This document shows positions 14,536 to 17,471 of a DNA stretch of 17,471 nt, piece by piece (the stretch's first letter is position 1; every line of letters begins with the position of its first letter). The notes beneath the pieces were generated by a model, which worked only from the letters and a program-made list of their open reading frames with translations, made no database searches and was not told the origin of the DNA. The DNA is from CAYJRR01 sp964372275 [NCBI: uncultured bacterium]. GTDB taxonomy: Bacteria > CAYJRR01. The position numbers and the translations under genes are program-made. The stretch spans positions 12,068-29,538 of the forward strand of contig CAYJRR010000056.1 in the NCBI GenBank assembly GCA_964372275.1, read 5' to 3'.

Positions 14536-16346
14536 GCGCGATTCCGCAGTTCCCGGAGCGGTGGCGGGCGAAGGAGGCCGACCGTGCGATCGATCCCACG
14601 CGCTACCAGTCGTTGGGCGAGATCCTGGGCGACGCGCTGGTCCAGTTCAAGACGAACCTGGCGCTGGTCGAGACCGACCGCAAGCGCGAGAGCGCCAGCT
14701 ACTCCTACCTGGAGCTGAAGCGCGCCTCGATGGCGGTCGCCCGGTGGCTCGTCGCCAGCCGTCTCGGCCCCGGCGATCGCGTGGCGATCCTGATGAGCAA
14801 CCAGTCGCGGTGGTTGATCGGCGCGCTCGGCGCGCTCCACCGTGGGGCGGTGCTCGTCCCGATCGACTACAAGCTCTCCCCGGCGGAGCAGCGGGCCCTG
14901 CTCAACCACTCCAAGGCGAAGGTGCTCCTCGTCGAGTACCCGCTCTGGAAGAGGCTGGTCGACGCCGGCGGCGATTTCCTCCCCCGGGCGTTGGTCTCCG
15001 AGGCGCCGGGCGTACGCGCCGCCGTGAATGCGGCGGCGGAGGCCGTGTCGGCGGAGCTGGCGCGCTGCGGGGCGGAGCGGTGGGAGCTCCTCGACGAGGA
15101 GGGTCCGGAGCCGGCGTTCGTGCGGCGCACGCGCGACGACGTGGCCTCGATCGTCTACTCCTCGGGGACCGGCGGGCGGCCGAAGGGCTGCCAGCTCACC
15201 CATGACGCCTACCTGGAGCAGTACCGCTCCCTCTCCGCGATCTATCCGCTCGTGGAGGGGGACCGGTACTTCTCGATCCTGCCGACCAACCACGCGATCG
15301 ACTTCATGTGCGGGTTCGTCGGTCCGCTGTGCGGCGGCGCGACCGTCGTCCACCAGCGAACGCTGCGTCCGGAGTTCCTGCTCGACACGATGAAGCGGTA
15401 CCGGGTCACGCACATGGCGCTGGTGCCGCTGGTGCTGACCGCGTTCGAGCGGGCGCTCAAGGAGAAGCTGGACGCGCTGCCGCCGTGGAAGCGGACGATC
15501 GTCGACACGCTCGCCAACGCGAACGAGTCGCTCACCCGACGCGCGCCGAACCGCGGTTTGAGCCGCGCGCTGCTCCGCCCGATCCACGAGGCGTTCGGCG
15601 GCGAGCTCAAGTACCTGTTCTGCGGCGGGGCGTTCGTCGACCGCGCGCGCGCCGAGTTCTTCTACCGCCTCGGGATTCCGGTGGTGATCGGCTACGGCCT
15701 GACCGAGGCCTGCACCGTCGTCACGTTGCACGACTTGCGGCCGTTCCGGGCCGACTCGGTCGGACGGCCGCTCCCCGGGACCGAGGTGAAGGTGGTCGAT
15801 CCGGACGCGAACGGCATCGGCGAGGTGCTCGTCCGCTCGCGGACCCTGATGAAGGGTTACCTGGACGACGACGCGCTCACCGCCGAGACGATCGTCGACG
15901 GGTGGCTCAAGACCGGCGACCGCGGCTGGCTCGACGCGTCGAACCACCTCCACCTCGTCGGACGCAGCAGGAACATGATCGTCACCGAGGGGGGGAAGAA
16001 CGTCTATCCGGAGGACGTCGAGAGCGCGTTCGAGGGCCTCCCCTGCGAGGAGCTGGCGGTCTACGCCGCCGACTACCTCTGGCCCCGCGGGAAGCTGGTC
16101 GGCGAGGAGCTGGTGGCGGTCGTCCGCCCTCGCGCGAACGGCCCCGACGCGGTGGAGCTCCTGGCGCAGATCCGAGCCAAGAATCGCGTCCTTCCGGAGC
16201 ACAAGCGGCTCGCCGGGCTGATCGAGTGGAGCGACGCCTTCCCGCGGACGGCGTCGATGAAGCTCAAGCGCGACCCGCTCGCCGAGTCGCTCCGCGAGGA
16301 GCTCACCCGCGACGCCATCCGCCCGATGGAGACGGTCGTCGAATGA
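14532..16346 (+). CDS. Acyl-activating enzyme 2 (AMP-dependent acyl-CoA/ACP synthetase)
   Basis: This 604-residue ANL-superfamily ligase lies directly after the ACP gene. Motifs: GDRVAILMSNQSRWLIGALGAL, P-loop SIVYSSGTGGRPKGCQLTH (residues 206-224), YFSILPTNHAIDFMCGFVGPL, LKYLFCGGAFVDRARAEFF, VIGYGLTEACTVVTLH, VGRPLPGTEVKVVD, GWLKTGDRGWLDASNHLHLVGRSRNMIV, GGKNVYPEDVESAFEGLP and the C-terminal RTASMKLKRDPL (Lys577, the likely adenylation lysine). The P-loop has SSGTGG where the sister ligase has TSGTSG. Domains are complete. It probably activates a fatty acid and loads it on the adjacent ACP or on CoA. The two ligases differ clearly along their length, so they are not a recent duplication and probably have different substrates or acceptors. 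GTG start 14532 overlaps the ACP stop. Confidence 0.9.
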   Translation: MSAIPQFPERWRAKEADRAIDPTRYQSLGEILGDALVQFKTNLALVETDRKRESASYSYLELKRASMAVARWLVASRLGPGDRVAILMSNQSRWLIGALGALHRGAVLVPIDYKLSPAEQRALLNHSKAKVLLVEYPLWKRLVDAGGDFLPRALVSEAPGVRAAVNAAAEAVSAELARCGAERWELLDEEGPEPAFVRRTRDDVASIVYSSGTGGRPKGCQLTHDAYLEQYRSLSAIYPLVEGDRYFSILPTNHAIDFMCGFVGPLCGGATVVHQRTLRPEFLLDTMKRYRVTHMALVPLVLTAFERALKEKLDALPPWKRTIVDTLANANESLTRRAPNRGLSRALLRPIHEAFGGELKYLFCGGAFVDRARAEFFYRLGIPVVIGYGLTEACTVVTLHDLRPFRADSVGRPLPGTEVKVVDPDANGIGEVLVRSRTLMKGYLDDDALTAETIVDGWLKTGDRGWLDASNHLHLVGRSRNMIVTEGGKNVYPEDVESAFEGLPCEELAVYAADYLWPRGKLVGEELVAVVRPRANGPDAVELLAQIRAKNRVLPEHKRLAGLIEWSDAFPRTASMKLKRDPLAESLREELTRDAIRPMETVVE

Positions 16347-17251
16347 GCGCCCGTGGCGAGGTACTCGTGGCCTCCGACGAAGGCGAATGGCGCCCCGAAG
16401 GTACGTTGACGGGGCCGGCATCCGCGTCGCGGCCCGCCTCGTCCAAAGAGTCGGCCGGCGCGCCAACGGGCGCGGGAACGCCTCGGCCGAGGGTTGCGAC
16501 TCCGTTCGACGCCAACTGGATCGACAAGGCGATCGCCGTGCTCCTATGGATCATCGGCGTCGCCTGGATGACGCCGATGTTCGCCTTGATGTGGGTCGGC
16601 GCCGCTCTGCTCGGCCCCGATCGTGCCGACGGGCTGGCGCGCCTCTACACCCGGGGCCAGATCCGCCTCACCGGCTCCCGCTGGCGCGCGGTGGTGGATC
16701 CCGCCGTGCGCGCCGACACGCAGTACGTCTTCCTGCAGAACCACGTCAACATGCTGGACCACACCACCCTCTACTGCGCGACGCCGCACTTCAAGCAGGG
16801 GATGGAGCTGGAGAAGCACTTCCGCTATCCGGTCTACGGCTGGTACATGCGCTCGCGCGGCACGATCCCGGTGCGGCGCGGCGATCCCTCGCAGGCCAAG
16901 CAGCTCCTCCGCCTGATGCAGGCAGAGATTTCCAAGGGCCACTCGGTGCTCGCCTTCCCCGAGGGGACGCGCACCCTCGACGGCCGGGTCGGACCCTTCA
17001 AGAAGGGGATCTTCTTCCTCGCCCGCGACCTCGGCGTCCCGGTCGTCCCGGTGACCGTCACCGGCATGTTCGAGGTGATGCGCAAGGGAAGCTGGCTCCT
17101 CCGCCCCGGCCACACCGTCACCGTCCACGTCGACGCCCCGATCCCGACCGCGGGCCTGAAGGACGAAGAGCTCCCCGCGCTGATGGACCGGGTCCACGCC
17201 GCCATGGCCGCCCACGTCGACCGCTACTACGCCGCCCGCCGCGCGAGATGA
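16343..17251 (+). CDS. PlsC-type 1-acyl-sn-glycerol-3-phosphate acyltransferase-like protein
   Basis: This 302-residue membrane-linked acyltransferase has the catalytic NHX4D motif in LQNHVNMLDHTTL (Asn133, His134, Asp139), GTIPVRRGD (173-181) and the acceptor-binding VLAFPEGTRTLDGRVGPFKKG (FPEGTR at 205-210), followed by GVPVVPVTVTG. A ~55-residue Ala/Ser/Pro/Thr-rich, probably disordered N-terminus precedes a hydrophobic hairpin (about 63-91, AIAVLLWIIGVAWMTPMFALM). The family transfers acyl from CoA or ACP to lysophosphatidate or a related lipid alcohol at the inner membrane. As the last operon gene it probably delivers the chain prepared by the upstream enzymes to a lipid acceptor. ATG 16343 overlaps the ligase stop (ATGA). 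The exact acceptor cannot be told. Confidence 0.88.
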   Translation: MSARGEVLVASDEGEWRPEGTLTGPASASRPASSKESAGAPTGAGTPRPRVATPFDANWIDKAIAVLLWIIGVAWMTPMFALMWVGAALLGPDRADGLARLYTRGQIRLTGSRWRAVVDPAVRADTQYVFLQNHVNMLDHTTLYCATPHFKQGMELEKHFRYPVYGWYMRSRGTIPVRRGDPSQAKQLLRLMQAEISKGHSVLAFPEGTRTLDGRVGPFKKGIFFLARDLGVPVVPVTVTGMFEVMRKGSWLLRPGHTVTVHVDAPIPTAGLKDEELPALMDRVHAAMAAHVDRYYAARRAR

Positions 17252-17296
17252 AGCTCGATGCCGACGCCACGTTTTTACCAGCTTCGAGATTCCGCT

Positions 17297-17328
17297 TCGG
17301 CATTGCCCGGGGTCGGCATTCCCCGGGT
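17297..17328. repeat. 16-base imperfect tandem repeat with inverted CCCGGGG/CCCCGGG arms
   Basis: TCGGCATT followed by GCCCGGGG (17297-17312) is repeated at once as TCGGCATT plus CCCCGGGT (17313-17328), 14 of 16 bases alike. Inside, CCCGGGG (17306-17312) and CCCCGGG (17321-17327) are perfect inverted repeats around an 8-base loop. It lies in the 80-base gap between the convergent acyltransferase and antitoxin genes, so it may act as a terminator-like stem, but no T-tract follows. Confidence 0.5.
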
Positions 17329-17331
17329 GCC

Positions 17332-17471
17332 TCACGTCGATGGTAGGACCTCTCGCACGACGGTGCGGCCGACGTCGATCTCGGCGCGTCGAAGTTCGTA
17401 GGTCTTCTGCAGGTTCATCCAGAACTCGGGGGTCGTCCGGAGGGTGCGCGACAGCAGGATGGCGGTCTCGG
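17332..17471 (-). CDS. higA: HigA-family (XRE/VapI) antitoxin, partial (N-terminus off the right edge)
   Basis: Only the last 45 residues are in the window, ending at the TGA at 17334-17332. They include ETAILLSRTLRTTPEFWMNL followed by QKTYELRRAEID. The S-x-x-L-x-x-T-P-E-F-W-[ML]-N-L-Q-x-x-Y-[ED]-L block is the hallmark of the HigA/VapI group of helix-turn-helix antitoxins, which repress their own operon and neutralise a HigB RNA-cleaving toxin. In higBA modules the toxin gene precedes the antitoxin, so the partner would lie just past 17471. Codon use is slightly less GC-biased than in the operon, which fits a mobile module, but the fragment is short. Confidence 0.75.
   Translation of the reverse strand, partial: ETAILLSRTLRTTPEFWMNLQKTYELRRAEIDVGRTVVREVLPST

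Noticed and set aside
14472-16466. 664-codon minus-strand frame opposite the second acyl ligase
   Set aside because: No family resemblance; mirrors a complete ANL-superfamily gene.
6533-17251. Reading the operon as a polyketide or fatty-acid synthase cluster
   Set aside because: There is no ketosynthase, malonyl transferase or elongation ketoreductase, so chain building cannot be supported.
17332-17471. Complete toxin-antitoxin system
   Set aside because: Only the antitoxin C-terminus is visible; the presumed toxin lies outside the window and cannot be claimed.
1-17471. CRISPR array, tRNA, rRNA or insertion sequence
   Set aside because: No regular spacer-repeat pattern, cloverleaf, rRNA-like block or transposase was seen on either strand.

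Overview
This is a GC-rich (roughly 70%) bacterial window that is coding almost end to end. It has strong third-position GC bias, several GTG starts and no rRNA, tRNA, CRISPR array or insertion sequence that I can see. Composition and protein styles (a CPA2 antiporter with a TrkA-C tail, an EI24-type membrane protein, an acyl-reductase/acyl-ligase lipid operon) suggest a Myxococcota- or Acidobacteriota-like genome. That placement is an inference from general resemblance, not a match.

Region 1 (1-6405) is a set of small, mostly divergent or convergent units. A left-edge partial minus-strand gene encodes a subtilisin-fold protein that has lost its catalytic His and Ser. It starts head to head with a plus-strand EI24/CysZ-like membrane protein; the two ATGs share the tetranucleotide CATG. 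A minus-strand CPA2 cation/proton antiporter follows, then two plus-strand tandem paralogues of unknown function (signal peptide, helix, two membrane segments, shared C-terminal tail). The second paralogue converges on a minus-strand lipid kinase of the diacylglycerol-kinase family; both stop codons lie in one CTAG.

Region 2 (6533-17251) is the main attraction: nine plus-strand genes, almost all overlapping by 1-4 bases. In order they are a HAD-like protein with a broken active site, a fatty acyl-CoA reductase, a second NAD(P)-dependent reductase with a basic tail, a polysaccharide pyruvyl transferase-family protein, an acyl-CoA/ACP ligase, a crotonase, a 78-residue acyl carrier protein, a second acyl ligase and a PlsC-type acyltransferase. 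There is no ketosynthase. The set can plausibly activate existing fatty acids, load them on the carrier, hydrate or dehydrate them, reduce them to aldehyde or alcohol and pass acyl chains to a lipid acceptor. The best hypothesis is a dedicated pathway for an unusual membrane lipid (ether/alkyl lipid, fatty alcohol or glycosylated/pyruvylated lipid). The parts list recalls, from memory, the multidomain myxobacterial ether-lipid enzyme ElbD split into separate proteins; this needs a database comparison.

Region 3 (17252-17471) has a short intergenic stretch with a 16-base imperfect tandem repeat that can form a hairpin. It ends with the C-terminal end of a minus-strand HigA-type antitoxin cut by the window edge.
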